A DNA stretch of 64,000 nt, taken from contig JAJCYH010000026.1 in the NCBI GenBank assembly GCA_029262995.1, forward strand, positions 124,001 through 188,000, given 5' to 3'. Positions within the stretch are counted from its first letter, which is position 1; each line of letters opens with the position of its first letter. Below the pieces are notes generated by a model that saw only the letters and a program-made list of their open reading frames with translations, did no database searches and was not told the origin of the DNA. The DNA comes from Saprospiraceae bacterium (GTDB taxonomy: Bacteria > Bacteroidota > Bacteroidia > Chitinophagales > Saprospiraceae). Made by a program: the position numbers and the translations under genes. Shown here in pieces: positions 19,781 through 28,350 of this stretch.

Positions 19781-20635
19781 TCAATATCCTAAATCATGAA
19801 GCTTATCTTCAATCATTGGATAAATTTTATTGATTTTTTCTTTCTCTTCCTCAGTATAAGCTTTCCTAGGTTTTATATGCTTAAACTTTGCACGCCATAC
19901 CTTATTGTCATATTCTAAAGAAGAAAATTCAAATATTTTCATTAATACTGATTCTGGTTGAGAAACCAAATCTTCATATTTGATTTTCAACACTTGAGAT
20001 TTTGGTACTTTATTAAGCCCTTTTTCGGCAGTTTTTACACTTTCGAGCCATTGCTTTGTACAAGTTTCAAGAATACTGTGGGAGTTCCTATATTCTTGGA
20101 TACCTTCAAAATAAGGACCCCAAATAAAGCCTCTTTTAGGAAACAACAATCTGCCTGGAACATCTCTAAGAAAACCATACAAATATTTTGACCATTCCCT
20201 CAAAGGAATTTCCCAGCTCACCAGTCGCCTAATTAAAGCAGAACGGTCTGGCTTGCTTGTCCACTTACTTTCAGCAGATAACATAACATCCCTTCCATCC
20301 CTAACAATATAGATGAAGTGGGCACTGGGAAATACTTTTAAAATAAAAGGAATACGAAATACATTACTTGGTGTCTTTTCAAGAAGCCGAGATTTATTAT
20401 TAGCATATAAAAAGTCAGAGAATTTTGTTCGTATATAATTGATAACCTTGTATGATGCTTGACTCTCGTCTCTTAGATCACTTTTTGCCGAAGCGTTACC
20501 ATATCTCCATATATACTTGGGTTCTAACCAATAAGCTATGTCAGGATGATGACTCATCAGCTCACCTAAAAGTGTGGTACCTGATCTTGCAGCACCTATT
20601 ATGAAAAGTGGTTTGTCAAACTTCTGATTCTGCAT
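19781..20635 (-). CDS. Sulfotransferase family protein
   Basis: A 284-aa PAPS-dependent sulfotransferase. The N-terminal 5'-phosphosulfate loop is FIIGAARSGTTLLGELMSHH, and the 3'-phosphate site is FIYIVRDGRDVMLSAESKW. A C-terminal ILKIKYEDLVSQPESVLMKIF segment fits the Sulfotransfer_1/3 fold. Its start lies 20 nt inside the end of the Wzy-like gene, so the two are coupled. In this context it probably sulfates a surface polysaccharide. CysC, which makes PAPS, is encoded in the second polysaccharide cluster at 61 kb. Confidence 0.88.
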   Translation of the reverse strand: MQNQKFDKPLFIIGAARSGTTLLGELMSHHPDIAYWLEPKYIWRYGNASAKSDLRDESQASYKVINYIRTKFSDFLYANNKSRLLEKTPSNVFRIPFILKVFPSAHFIYIVRDGRDVMLSAESKWTSKPDRSALIRRLVSWEIPLREWSKYLYGFLRDVPGRLLFPKRGFIWGPYFEGIQEYRNSHSILETCTKQWLESVKTAEKGLNKVPKSQVLKIKYEDLVSQPESVLMKIFEFSSLEYDNKVWRAKFKHIKPRKAYTEEEKEKINKIYPMIEDKLHDLGY

Positions 20636-21836
20636 ACAATATTTGATTCAATCTTTTTTTACGGCTAAGATATAATACAGAAGCCAATATCAACCCAATC
20701 ATTGATTGCATCAATTGTATTTGTGTGAAAAGTAAAACAACAAAGAGGATAAAACCGAAGAGCTCCTTGTTTTTATACAACAAGTCTTTGAAAGACAAGT
20801 AAATTGCTATTGGAAAAAGCAAACCTAAGAATCCAAGATGAAATAACACCATATTTATTCCACCTCCCAGTCTTCCAATTTCAAGTACTATATGCTTGTT
20901 TAAAAGTTTAGGGTATTCTCCAGATTTGTATAGTCCTGAAATAAATGACTTATAATTCCCCATCCCCATTGGCAGAAAGGCGTTGTGCTTTGCAGCCAGA
21001 AATGGTGAAATACTACTTGTAATTCTTACACCCGCACTAACATCCAGTTGTGCAATCAATAAAGGATTATTACGTATTTCATTTATCAATATAGAAGCTC
21101 TGCTACTTTCAAGATTGTCTACCATCTTCTGATAGATGACATTTGCGACAAGCAAGATTATCACTCCTGCCAAAACATACTTTAAGCGGAATCTCATGAT
21201 TTGTAGTCCCATAAAAATCAAAGCAGCTATTATAAGAACCAAAATTGAAGTGGCAGACTGAGAAAAGAAGACCACCTGGAATATTAATATAGGCAATGAG
21301 AAAAGATTATATTTCAGAGGGTACTGTACCAATGAAAAAACACAAAAGAAAAGACACAATGAACCATAAAAAGCAGGTTCAGGACTTAAAGATACAACAC
21401 CTCTACCACCCAACATCACACCTCGAGCACCTTGATTCAATAAAAAAGTCATGAAGTCAGGATCATAATACATTTGTACAAATCCTACAAAAAAGTATGT
21501 CATAATAACCAAAAAGAAAATCTTAAAACTCAATTCGAATGAAGACTTTAAATACATATTATATGCTGCAAAACAAAGCAATGGCACAGATAAGTAGTTG
21601 AGAACATTTTTAGCAGTCTCAATTCCAGATAAATTTGATGTCGGCACTAAAAGAATGGCAAGAATAAACAATAACCAAAAAATGATAATCGGTAGGTTGA
21701 CCATCTTCTTCCTCATTGTAATTAACAATATTATTGATGCAATCAAAGCATTAGGCTGTGTATCCGTTCCAATACGTATGATATCTATGTAAGGAAAGAA
21801 ACATAAAAAGAAAAATATATAAATTAATAACTTCAA
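20616..21836 (-). CDS. Polytopic membrane protein, O-antigen polymerase-like (Wzy)
   Basis: A 406-aa protein with about ten predicted hydrophobic helices and a large extracytoplasmic loop near residues 265-330. Sequence identity among Wzy polymerases is low; the call rests on topology, size and position between polysaccharide genes. The motif GMGNYKSF in the large loop is like those in O-antigen ligase/polymerase proteins. It would join repeat units of the surface polysaccharide in the periplasm. It overlaps the sulfotransferase gene. Confidence 0.65.
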   Translation of the reverse strand: MKLLIYIFFFLCFFPYIDIIRIGTDTQPNALIASIILLITMRKKMVNLPIIIFWLLFILAILLVPTSNLSGIETAKNVLNYLSVPLLCFAAYNMYLKSSFELSFKIFFLVIMTYFFVGFVQMYYDPDFMTFLLNQGARGVMLGGRGVVSLSPEPAFYGSLCLFFCVFSLVQYPLKYNLFSLPILIFQVVFFSQSATSILVLIIAALIFMGLQIMRFRLKYVLAGVIILLVANVIYQKMVDNLESSRASILINEIRNNPLLIAQLDVSAGVRITSSISPFLAAKHNAFLPMGMGNYKSFISGLYKSGEYPKLLNKHIVLEIGRLGGGINMVLFHLGFLGLLFPIAIYLSFKDLLYKNKELFGFILFVVLLFTQIQLMQSMIGLILASVLYLSRKKRLNQILYAESEV

Positions 21837-21847
21837 ATATTGATTAT

Positions 21848-23053
21848 TTACTCATATTTATTTTTTGCATAATCAAGTGCAGAACATATTATGTCTATTG
21901 CACTTTGCAGCTCTTCCATTGTATAAATCAATGGAGGAGCTAGTCGAAAGCATTTATTATTAAATAAAAAATAATCGATTAGTGCTCCCTGTGAAAATGC
22001 TTCCTGAACTACATGCTTCAAGTATTTCCGTTTTGTTAATTCAACAGCCATCATCAGTCCAGCAGCTCTTACTTCCGCAACAATTCCATGCTCTTGAAGC
22101 CTACTTGTTATATATTCGCTTTTTGTATTTACCTGCTCAATCAAATTTTCTTCAATCAACACTTCTAAAGTAGCCTTTGCTGAAGCACAAATTACCGGGT
22201 GCCCTGCGAAAGTAGAAATATGCCCTAGGTCAGGGTTATTGGAAAACATATTTATCAATCCTCTATTTCCTACAAGTGCGCCTACTGGTAGGCCTCCGCC
22301 CATCGCCTTGCCTAGACAAAGAAGATCTGGCAATATCTCGTATTTTTGATAAGCAAACAATTGCCCTGTTCTTCCAAAACCGGTTTGTATTTCATCCAAT
22401 ATTAACAAGCAACCGACTTCAGCACAACGTTTTTGTACTTCCTTTAGATATTTTGCTTTTGGCAAAATCACCCCTGCTTCAGCTTGTATTGGTTCAAGAA
22501 TTATTGCAGCAGTTTTGCCTGTGATTCTATTAAGATCATCAAAATTGTTAAATTCAATATGTTTGATGCCTGGCAGTAGTGGTAAAAAACTTCTTGAAAA
22601 CTCGTGATCAGATCTTAGAGATTCAGAGCCTTGTGAGCTGCCATGATAGGCATTCCTACAAGAAATAATTTCATATCTTCCAGTAGCTCGCTTTGCTAAT
22701 TTCATAGCTGCCTCTATAACCTCTGTACCAGAATTTAGATAGTAAATACAATCAAGCTTAGGATTTAGTTGTGTCATTAACAATTTTGCATAATCAGTTT
22801 GAGGAGACTGGATATGCTCTCCATAAACCATAGTATGCATATACTTATCTAGTTGAGTTTTGATAGCACCAATAACTTTTGGATGTCTATGTCCCAAAGA
22901 ACTTACGGAAATACCTGAATTTAAGTCGAAATATTTCTTACCGCTTTTGTCAATAATATAAACACCATTAGCACTTTCGACTTCCATGGCTAGAGGGTAA
23001 GTGCTGGTTTGGGCAATATTATGAAAAAATATTTCTCTTTTTGATAATGACAT
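21848..23053 (-). CDS. Class III aminotransferase (acetylornithine aminotransferase-like)
   Basis: A PLP-dependent class III aminotransferase of 401 aa. Motifs: YLNSGTEVIEAAMKLAKRATGR, NAYHGSSQGS, ILDEIQTGFGRTG (Asp that binds the PLP nitrogen) and CLGKAMGGGLPVGA (Schiff-base Lys). The frame is open further upstream, but the Met at 23053 (MSLSKREIFF) fits the family better than the Met at 23089. It resembles ArgD, but its place at the head of a polysaccharide operon with no arginine genes nearby leaves its substrate open. It could instead make an amino group used in surface modification. Confidence 0.82.
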   Translation of the reverse strand: MSLSKREIFFHNIAQTSTYPLAMEVESANGVYIIDKSGKKYFDLNSGISVSSLGHRHPKVIGAIKTQLDKYMHTMVYGEHIQSPQTDYAKLLMTQLNPKLDCIYYLNSGTEVIEAAMKLAKRATGRYEIISCRNAYHGSSQGSESLRSDHEFSRSFLPLLPGIKHIEFNNFDDLNRITGKTAAIILEPIQAEAGVILPKAKYLKEVQKRCAEVGCLLILDEIQTGFGRTGQLFAYQKYEILPDLLCLGKAMGGGLPVGALVGNRGLINMFSNNPDLGHISTFAGHPVICASAKATLEVLIEENLIEQVNTKSEYITSRLQEHGIVAEVRAAGLMMAVELTKRKYLKHVVQEAFSQGALIDYFLFNNKCFRLAPPLIYTMEELQSAIDIICSALDYAKNKYE

Positions 23054-23231
23054 AGTGTCAGAGCTATTTACAATCAGAATATAAATCAAAAATATACATA
23101 ACTAATATGGTAATTATAATAATATATAGTTAACACAAGCCTATTAACAACATAGTTGAGCGAATGTGGTTATTATTTGTAGTACAATACTGTTTTTTTA
23201 ATCAAATTTGTAGATATTAAATTTAAATAGA

Positions 23232-24404
23232 ATGAAGCGACTTATACAAATATGCATCTGTCTGATATTTTCAGTATCCCTGCAATCTCAAGGTATATCT
23301 TTTTTTGAAGGCAACTGGGAGACTATTATTAAGGAAGCTCAAAAAGAAGACAAAATTATATTTGTTGATGCTTACGCAAAATGGTGCGGTCCTTGTAAAA
23401 GAATGGCACGTGAAGTATTTACGCAAGAAAAAGTCGGGAGATTCTTCAATGACAATTTTATCAATATAAAAATGGATATGGAAGAACCTTCGGGAATTAA
23501 TTTTGGTAGAACTTATCCGGTAAGTGCATATCCTACTTTATTGTTTTTGGATATTAAAGGAAACATCCTAAAAAAAGTTGTCGGAGGAAAAGGTCCTGAT
23601 GATCTAATTCAGTTAGCTAAAATGGCGATCAAGTCCTATGACAAATCAGATCAATTTGCTGAAAGATATGATGCCGGTGAAAGAGATTTTGATCTTATGA
23701 TTAACTACGTTAAAGAATTAAACAAGGTTGATAAGCCTAGCGCAAAAATCGCAAATGACTATTTGAATAACGACCCAGAAATCTCTGACAGTCAAAAAGC
23801 TTTGTTTCTCCTAGCCTCCGTTCAAGAATCTGACTCCAAATTGTTTGAGCAGCTTCTTGATCTTAAGTCTGAAGCAATTCGTCAAAGTTCTGAAGAAGAA
23901 TTTGAGTTGTGTGTTTCAAAAGCTGTATTTAATACAATTGAAAAAGCTGTTGATTATGACTATGAAGCCTTATACCTTGAAGCAGTAAATAAATTTAAAG
24001 ACTCAGGAATAGGTGATAAAAAACAATTTGAGCTTGAAGCAGGATTGTATTATAATGCATTAAATGGAAATTACAAAGAGTGGGAGGCTCTATCAAAAAA
24101 ATTCTTGAAAAAATATGCAAAGAAGAACATATTACCCTATCAGGAACATATTACCCAAATCAAAAAATATTTTAGTTATTCTCCAGAAGCAAAGATATAC
24201 CTTTATGATATCTGCAAAGAGCTTATTAAAAAGGATGATAGTGCCGACAACTATATGCTTTACTTGGGTCTCTTAATGAATGATGCTAAATATGAAAAAG
24301 CATTTTCTATATGTACCAATGCATTGAAAAAACATGAAGACAGTCACCTTGGCAGTCAGTTTAGACAAATGCACGAATTCCTGGAAAAGAAGAATATGGA
24401 CTAA
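23232..24404 (+). CDS. Thioredoxin-family protein with long helical C-terminus
   Basis: A 390-aa exported protein: signal peptide (1-20), thioredoxin domain (about 25-135) with active site WCGPC near residue 51 and cis-Pro in SAYPTLLFLD, then a long helical region of TPR-like character to the end (DNYMLYLGLLMNDAKYEKAFSIC). It probably acts as a periplasmic thiol oxidoreductase or a thioredoxin-fold scaffold. It is monocistronic and converges on the exonuclease III gene with a 9-nt gap. Confidence 0.85.
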   Translation: MKRLIQICICLIFSVSLQSQGISFFEGNWETIIKEAQKEDKIIFVDAYAKWCGPCKRMAREVFTQEKVGRFFNDNFINIKMDMEEPSGINFGRTYPVSAYPTLLFLDIKGNILKKVVGGKGPDDLIQLAKMAIKSYDKSDQFAERYDAGERDFDLMINYVKELNKVDKPSAKIANDYLNNDPEISDSQKALFLLASVQESDSKLFEQLLDLKSEAIRQSSEEEFELCVSKAVFNTIEKAVDYDYEALYLEAVNKFKDSGIGDKKQFELEAGLYYNALNGNYKEWEALSKKFLKKYAKKNILPYQEHITQIKKYFSYSPEAKIYLYDICKELIKKDDSADNYMLYLGLLMNDAKYEKAFSICTNALKKHEDSHLGSQFRQMHEFLEKKNMD

Positions 24405-24413
24405 AGCTCCTTA

Positions 24414-25181
24414 TTAAATGTCTATATCCATTATTACCGGTCCGTGATCAGAATGTGTCGCTTCACGAAGCTGTCTTACTTCTCTTATTCCTTTGCTTAT
24501 TTTCTCTGTAACAGATATATAGTCTATTCTCCAGCCTTTGTTTTTTTGCCTTGAGCCCGCCCGGTAGCTCCACCAACTATAAGCATCCTCTTTGTCCGGA
24601 TACAAATATCTAAAGGCGTCAACAAAACCGTTTGTAAACCAATCTTCCAGCCACTTCCTTTCTTCAGGTCTAAACCCTGATGGATTGTCTTTCCTACCTG
24701 GATTATGTATATCAATGTCTAGTCTTACAATGTTATAATCACCTAAGACAATAGTATTCTTTCTCTCTTTCTTTAACTTGTAGATCCATGGCTTAATGTC
24801 TGCCAGAAATTCCATTTTAAATTCATGCCTTTCTTCACTACTGCTTCCCGAAGGAAAATATCCATTAACGACAGTCAGCTCACCGTAATCACATCTTAAT
24901 ATTCGTCCTTCATTATCATATTTTGTCATGCCTATTCCAGAAACAACCTTATCCGCTTTTTGCTTTGAATAAGTAACGACTCCTGAATATCCTTTTTTCT
25001 CTGCAGAATGCCAATAAGCATGATATCCTAGCTCCTCAAACAATTCTGCAGGCACTTGATCTTCTTGAGATTTACTTTCTTGTATACAAAATATATCTGG
25101 ATCTTCTTCTTTTAACCAATCTAACAATCCTTTTTTCAAAGCTGCTCTAAGTCCATTTACATTATAGCTGACTATCTTCAT
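24414..25181 (-). CDS. xth: Exodeoxyribonuclease III
   Basis: A 255-aa AP endonuclease and 3'-5' exonuclease of base-excision repair. Motifs: SYNVNGLRAAL, FCIQESKSQ (metal-binding Glu), VVNGYFPSG, VLGDYNIVRLDIDIHNP (Asp/Asn pair) and TEKI...THSDHGPV with the catalytic Asp-His. Length and order match the ExoA/Xth family. It is convergent with the thioredoxin gene and divergent from radA, another repair gene. Confidence 0.93.
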   Translation of the reverse strand: MKIVSYNVNGLRAALKKGLLDWLKEEDPDIFCIQESKSQEDQVPAELFEELGYHAYWHSAEKKGYSGVVTYSKQKADKVVSGIGMTKYDNEGRILRCDYGELTVVNGYFPSGSSSEERHEFKMEFLADIKPWIYKLKKERKNTIVLGDYNIVRLDIDIHNPGRKDNPSGFRPEERKWLEDWFTNGFVDAFRYLYPDKEDAYSWWSYRAGSRQKNKGWRIDYISVTEKISKGIREVRQLREATHSDHGPVIMDIDI

Positions 25182-25325
25182 GTTATTTTCAGTTTACTTT
25201 CCTTTATTTATAATATTTAACAAACATAATTGTTCTTTTCAATAGAACTCCAATTAAGCAGGCTAATCGAATAAAATGAAAAATAATAGGTTTGCTTTCT
25301 CAATTCTTTAAACGATTTTTACAAA

Positions 25326-26693
25326 ATGAAAGAAAAGGTGCTTTTTGTATGTAATAATTGCGGAAACCAAACAACCAAATGGGAAGGTCGCTGTGTCAAT
25401 TGCCAAAGCTGGAACAGCTATGAAGAGCAAACCATTAGAAAGGAAACGACTAAAGCAGAAAAAAAACACTGGAAAGAAGGACCTACAATTAAAAAGTCTG
25501 CTCAACCGATTGCAGAGATTCAATACAGTAAATCCCCTCGTTTAGAAGTTCCGGACAAAGAACTCCAAAGAACACTAGGGGGGGGAATAGTGCCTGGCTC
25601 AATTACTCTGATAGGCGGAGATCCTGGAATTGGGAAATCGACTCTATTGCTCCAATTGGCCGTAAATTCGCCATATAAAATTCTATATATCTCTGGGGAA
25701 GAAAGTGCCCAACAAATAAAAATGCGTGCTGAAAGAATTGGTATTAAGAATCATGATTGTCTGATCCTTACCGAAACCAATCTTAATACCATTTTTGAGT
25801 CAATCAAAAAGGAAAAACCCGAATTGGTTATCATCGATTCCATACAAACCATATCTTCTTCGCTTGTTGATTCGTTTCCAGGAAGTGTTACACAAGTCAG
25901 GGAATGCACTGCAGAGCTTCAGATATTTGCTAAAGAATCTCAAATTCCCGTTTTTCTAATTGGTCATATCAATAAAGAAGGACATATTGCTGGACCAAAG
26001 ATTCTGGAACATATCGTAGATACTGTTTTACAATTTGAAGGCGACCGAAACCATATCTACAGGATTCTCAGAACCAAGAAAAATAGATTTGGTTCAACTG
26101 ATGAATTAGGCATCTATGCCATGGAAACAACCGGTTTAAGAGAAATCGCCAACCCATCGGAACTCCTATTGTCACAGAGCGATGAAAGCCTTAGCGGAAG
26201 CGTTATAGCTGTCACTATTGAAGGCATGAGGCCAATGCTTATTGAAACCCAAGCCTTGGTAAGTCAAGCTATTTATGGGACACCACAAAGGTCGTCAACT
26301 GGGTTTGATCTCAGGCGATTAAGCATGCTTTTAGCCGTCCTTGAAAAAAGAGCAGGACTATTCTTCGGTCAAAATGATGTATTTCTGAACATAGCTGGTG
26401 GGATGAAAGTACATGATACATCTATTGACCTTGCTATTGTCGTAGCGCTGATTTCATCTTTAAATAACATCCCAATTGATAAAGATTGTTGCTTTGCTGG
26501 AGAGATTGGCTTAACCGGTGAAATAAGAGCTGTTAATCGAATTGAGCAACGTATCGAAGAAGCCGCCAAACTAGGTTTTAAAAAAATCTACATTTCTAAA
26601 TACAATCTTAAAGGACTAAAACTTAAAAATAACAACATCGAGATTTTCCCATTGGCAAAAGTGGACGAACTTATTCCTGTCCTTTTTGCTTGA
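25326..26693 (+). CDS. radA: DNA repair protein RadA
   Basis: A RecA-like branch-migration helicase of 455 aa for recombination intermediates. The N-terminal C4 zinc finger has Cys 9, 12, 23 and 26 (CNNCGN ... CVNCQSW). Walker A GGDPGIGKST lies at 97-106, Walker B LVIIDSIQ at about 173-180, and the RadA-specific KNRFGSTDELGIY motif at about 255. The C-terminal domain (about 290-455) is Lon-like with VFLNIAGGMKV and FAGEIGLTGEIR. Full length. Confidence 0.95.
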   Translation: MKEKVLFVCNNCGNQTTKWEGRCVNCQSWNSYEEQTIRKETTKAEKKHWKEGPTIKKSAQPIAEIQYSKSPRLEVPDKELQRTLGGGIVPGSITLIGGDPGIGKSTLLLQLAVNSPYKILYISGEESAQQIKMRAERIGIKNHDCLILTETNLNTIFESIKKEKPELVIIDSIQTISSSLVDSFPGSVTQVRECTAELQIFAKESQIPVFLIGHINKEGHIAGPKILEHIVDTVLQFEGDRNHIYRILRTKKNRFGSTDELGIYAMETTGLREIANPSELLLSQSDESLSGSVIAVTIEGMRPMLIETQALVSQAIYGTPQRSSTGFDLRRLSMLLAVLEKRAGLFFGQNDVFLNIAGGMKVHDTSIDLAIVVALISSLNNIPIDKDCCFAGEIGLTGEIRAVNRIEQRIEEAAKLGFKKIYISKYNLKGLKLKNNNIEIFPLAKVDELIPVLFA

Positions 26694-26793
26694 TTTTTGG
26701 TTTCAAATTGACTTCAAACAAATAGCCCTAAGTGCTTCTTTTTCATTAACTTGTCAAAGTTAAAGTTCATTTATTAGCCATAAATAAATAAAG

Positions 26794-27114
26794 ATGTCAA
26801 AAACCAACAGTTGCGACGAGTCTATTTTTAAGGGAACAAGAAATGAGTATCAAAATATCCAATTATCCGTTTGTGAAGGAAGCCTACCCGACAAGCTCTA
26901 TGGTGTAATTTATTTTCAACCTCAATGTGGAACCATCGTCTCGGGCTTGGTTGAGAACTATGGAATATTAAACTTAAATATTGGTTATGCTTTTAACGAT
27001 CAACTTAGCTTGACAGTATCTACTCAAAATGCCTTGAACAATAAATACCGTATCATGCCTAATATGCCTCAAATTGGAAGGATGATATTGGCTAAATTTA
27101 GTTATTCATTATAA
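26794..27114 (+). pseudogene. C-terminal remnant of a TonB-dependent receptor
   Basis: A 106-codon open frame. Its last 55 residues read as the final strands of a TonB-dependent receptor barrel (YGILNLNIGYAFNDQLSL ... QNALNNKYRIMPNMPQIGRM) and end in FSYSL, a terminal-strand pattern with aromatic residues. Only 100 bases separate it from radA, so the rest of a 700-900-residue receptor is missing. The N-terminal 45 codons look non-homologous. It is probably a deletion remnant rather than a functional gene. Confidence 0.6.
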
Positions 27115-27131
27115 ATTTAAAATCTACTAAA

Positions 27132-27557
27132 ATGGAAATTAATTGGTTATCGTTCATCATCGCTACTTTAACGCCTACTATCGTAGGGTTTGTTTACTAC
27201 CACAAAGCTGTTTTCGGTTCTGCCTGGATGCAGTCTATCGGTATGACTGAGGAAAAGATGCAAAGTGCTAATATGACTAAAGTATTGAGCATTGCTATTC
27301 TTGTATCTGCCCTAATAGCATTCTTCTTGCTTAACTTTTGCAACGGTCCATGTCAAGAGGCTGAGTTTGATAGCTTTAAACATGGTGCTACTCACGGCGC
27401 AATTATCTCTGTATTTTTAATACTGCCTATTTTGGTAACAAATGGACTATACGAGCAAAGATCATGGAAAGGTGTATTTATCGGTTTTGGGTATTGGATC
27501 ATTACACTTGCACTAATGGGAGGAATTTTGGATGCAATGCATCATTGGCCTAATTAG
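27132..27557 (+). CDS. DUF1761 family membrane protein
   Basis: A 141-aa protein with four predicted transmembrane helices in the pattern of DUF1761: W-F-x-x-x-x-LTPTIVGFVYYHKAVFGSAW at the N-terminus, then three helices ending in GYWIITLALMGGILDA. Function of the family is unknown. A related but distinct copy lies at 27760-28161 on the opposite strand, converging on this one. Confidence 0.8.
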   Translation: MEINWLSFIIATLTPTIVGFVYYHKAVFGSAWMQSIGMTEEKMQSANMTKVLSIAILVSALIAFFLLNFCNGPCQEAEFDSFKHGATHGAIISVFLILPILVTNGLYEQRSWKGVFIGFGYWIITLALMGGILDAMHHWPN

Positions 27558-27566
27558 ATATAAAAA

Positions 27567-27600
27567 AAACGCATCTACTTTCTTTAAAGTAAATGCGTTT
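27567..27600. terminator. Terminator for the DUF1761 gene
   Basis: AAACGCAT (27567-27574) pairs with ATGCGTTT (27593-27600), with an inner ACTTT/AAAGT stem. It starts 10 nt after the stop codon of the plus-strand DUF1761 gene. A-rich and T-rich flanks make it able to work in both directions. Confidence 0.65.
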
Positions 27601-27608
27601 ATACCTTT

Positions 27609-27713
27609 AATAACACCCTTTGTATTATAGACAACTGGTTTACAGTTTACACCTACGTCATTTTTATAATTATTTATTTAAATGTGTAAGTGTGTAATAC
27701 AGAAGGTGTTATT
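27609..27713. repeat. 19-bp inverted repeat between convergent paralogues
   Basis: The arm at 27609-27627 (AATAACACCCTTTGTATTA) is repeated inverted at 27695-27713 with 17 of 19 positions matching, enclosing 67 bases without a reading frame. Size and terminal repeats resemble a very small non-autonomous element, but no target duplication is evident. It could also be a long hairpin in the 3' region of both genes. Confidence 0.5.
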
Positions 27714-27759
27714 GTAAAATCTTTTTTATAAAAAACCATCGTTTTTTATAGGGGTGACG

Positions 27760-28161
27760 TTATGCTAACTTTAATGCCGCCATTACACCTCCTGAAAGAC
27801 CAAGAAATAATACCACATAAGCTGCGTCAATTAAAAATAACTTAAGCGATTTACGCTGATACAAATAATTAATAGCAATAGCTGGAACACAGTAAAATGC
27901 TGCTGCCATAATACCATGCAATCCGCCGTGCATAAATGTTTGATCTGCAGGCTCATGATAGCCTATGATCATATTGACGGCATAAGACAAGACGATCATC
28001 ATTAAAAAAGCAAGTCCATGTGTTCTTGCAACATCGCCTTGGACATCTTCGTCAGATATTCCTGTTTCTGCCTGCCAAGCTTTTCCGAATAGTTTTGTGT
28101 ACCAAAGAAAGCCTAAGGCAAAAGCAGCTAAGGCACCAATTACGGGTTCTAGATATTCCAT
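27760..28161 (-). CDS. DUF1761 family membrane protein (second copy)
   Basis: A 133-aa four-helix protein of the DUF1761 family (VIGALAAFALGFLWYTKLFGKAW at the N-terminus, DAAYVVLFLGLSGGVMAALK at the end). The shared spacing of FxWYxxxxFGxxW and LxGGxxxA shows it is a paralogue of the gene at 27132, but the two are divergent in sequence. Function unknown. Confidence 0.8.
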   Translation of the reverse strand: MEYLEPVIGALAAFALGFLWYTKLFGKAWQAETGISDEDVQGDVARTHGLAFLMMIVLSYAVNMIIGYHEPADQTFMHGGLHGIMAAAFYCVPAIAINYLYQRKSLKLFLIDAAYVVLFLGLSGGVMAALKLA

Positions 28162-28350
28162 AGTATAAATTTTGATTAGTTAATAGCCATTAAACTACGA
28201 AAAAGCTTTAAAATCAGATAATTATATATTTAAATTTTACAATTTGATCTTATGTTTTGTACATTTTTCAAAGCCAGCTTTACAAATTGATGGGTTCTTT
28301 AACAGTCGGTAAGTACAAAAACTTTGTTAATCCTTATTGGTAAAATCAGC

